From: Desulfonatronaceae bacterium UBA663
GTDB lineage: Bacteria; Desulfobacterota; Desulfovibrionia; Desulfovibrionales; Desulfonatronaceae
Reading direction: 5' to 3'
DNA length: 5,563 bases
Assembly (NCBI GenBank): GCA_002299865.1
Contig: DBNV01000023.1
Location: 1-5,563 of the forward strand
Each line of letters begins with the position of its first letter. Positions within the stretch are counted from its first letter, which is position 1. Under the pieces are notes generated by a model. The model ran no database searches and was not told the DNA's origin. It saw only the letters and a list, made by a program, of their open reading frames with translations. Shown piece after piece: positions 4,955-5,563 of the stretch. The position numbers and the translations under genes are program-made.

Positions 4955-5271
4955 CTACTCCTTCCGGATCATCAGCACGGCAATCAGGCCGTAAAGCCCG
5001 GTCAGGGCCACCAGCGCAAAGTCCAGGGGGCCACGCGGGACGCGCCGACGGGAATGCAGCAACAGGAGGCCAAGAGCGGCCAGGATGCCAAGCCCGGACC
5101 AGATGCCGCCAAACAACAGGCGCGCGTCCGGCGGCCCAGCAGTTCAGGCACAAACTGGGCCGCAGCCAGGGCCAGGCCCGTGAGCAGCGGCAAATGCCGC
5201 ATCTGGTACTGGAAGACGGTTTGCAGATGAACGGCCTGATACCAGACCATTTCCGCATGCTCCGTGTTCAT
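4955..5271 (-). pseudogene. Small three-helix membrane protein gene with an apparent one-base frameshift
   Basis: Reading from ATG 5271, the product starts MNTEHAEMVWYQAVHLQ and enters a hydrophobic helix (LPLLTGLALAAAQFVPELLG). Around 5131-5146 sense passes to another frame of the same strand: PPDARLLFGG, then a helix (WSGLGILAALGLLLL), a basic loop HSRRRVPRG and a final helix (LVALTGLYGLIAVLM) ending IRKE and TAG at 4955. Adding one base near the junction joins the two parts into a protein of about 105 residues with three membrane segments. Without it the first frame becomes Cys/Trp/Arg-rich and runs on to 5002. Codon use is GC-rich at third positions on both sides of the junction, as in a real gene. 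I do not recognise the family. It may be a true pseudogene or a sequence error. The frame stays open upstream to a GTG at 5319, which would overlap the opposing fragment. Confidence 0.6.
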
Positions 5272-5281
5272 CTGCTGGCGG

Positions 5282-5563
5282 ATGTCCAGAAACACCTTGA
5301 CGCAGAATCCCAGATTCACGACCGATTTCGACCGCTATGAACGGATGTTGCCGGGCAACCCGAATACGATATTTCTCAAGGGCGTGGCCCTTGAAGGGAT
5401 GCAGGACAGGAAACGAGCTGCGGAAGAATTTCACCGTTACCTGCAAAGCGTCAGCTCAGGGGCTCAGGCCCGGTACGCCTATGACCGGCTTGTGGAGTGG
5501 GGATGTTTTAGAGCTCTTTTTCTAATACCCCCCCGCGTAGTTAAAAACAGACTCGAAGAGGAC
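5282..5563 (+). pseudogene. C-terminal fragment resembling a TPR / M48-metalloprotease tail (runs off the right edge)
   Basis: The frame is open from ATG 5282 to the right edge (94 codons, no stop seen). Its centre, DFDRYERMLPGNPNTIFLKG followed by VALEGMQDRKRAAEEFHRYL and then QARYAYDRLVEWG, reads as a TPR-like helical segment. From memory it closely resembles the C-terminal end of TPR-bearing M48 peptidases of Desulfovibrio-type bacteria, which usually stop shortly after the EWG. Here the EWG (about 5482-5490) is followed by CFRALFLIPPRVV, which looks like readthrough into non-coding DNA. No protease HExxH motif or earlier TPRs exist upstream; that DNA codes for the membrane protein on the other strand. 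I therefore read this as a displaced fragment, although a short gene starting at 5282 or continuing past the window cannot be excluded. There is no convincing ribosome binding site. Confidence 0.5.

Noticed and set aside
5113..5334. + strand frame reading into HLLADVQKHLDAESQIHDRF as the upstream part of the TPR/M48 fragment
   Set aside because: It is Gln/Glu/Arg-rich as expected from the antisense of Leu-rich membrane helices, is not in frame with the fragment, and stops at about 5338.

Overview
This window looks like chromosomal DNA of a GC-rich sulfate-reducing deltaproteobacterium, most likely of the Desulfovibrio group (Desulfovibrionales). That rests on recognition of protein types, not on a search: a PP-loop thiouridylase joined to an NFACT-R-like RNA-binding tail, a shikimate-kinase-type enzyme with GGS in place of the usual GGG, and a C-terminal fragment resembling the TPR tails of M48 metalloproteases in that group.

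Layout. From the left edge to 1085 (+) lies most of a tRNA thiouridylase-type gene whose start is outside the window. It converges on a shikimate-kinase-family gene (1674 to 1144, -). Next, on the - strand, is a short gene (2104 to 1844) for a membrane-anchored, proline-rich protein carrying a perfect 36-bp tandem duplication. It has a strong ribosome binding site and a clear intrinsic terminator.

The centre (about 4621 down to 2235, -) is a B12-controlled cobalt uptake operon: a promoter, a cobalamin riboswitch, cbiM (substrate-binding membrane subunit), a 40-codon coupled ORF, cbiQ (EcfT-type membrane subunit) and cbiO (ATPase). CbiM, CbiQ and CbiO would form an energy-coupling-factor transporter that brings Co2+ into the cell for cobalamin synthesis. 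Adenosylcobalamin or a related cobamide would shut the operon off through the riboswitch, probably by hiding the cbiM ribosome binding site. The operon has no full cbiN or cbiL/nikL gene. The coupled ORF sits where such a gene would be expected.

The right end looks decayed. 4622-4954 holds no convincing gene. 4955-5271 (-) encodes a small three-helix membrane protein interrupted by an apparent one-base frameshift. Directly head-to-head with it, 5282-5563 (+) carries what looks like only the C-terminal part of a TPR/M48-type protein. I found no CRISPR array, rRNA, tRNA or intact mobile element. The riboswitch-cbiM-cbiQ-cbiO unit is well supported but belongs to a known class. The less familiar items are the coupled ORF, the repeat-bearing proline-rich protein with its GTTGACC repeats, and the broken genes at the right.
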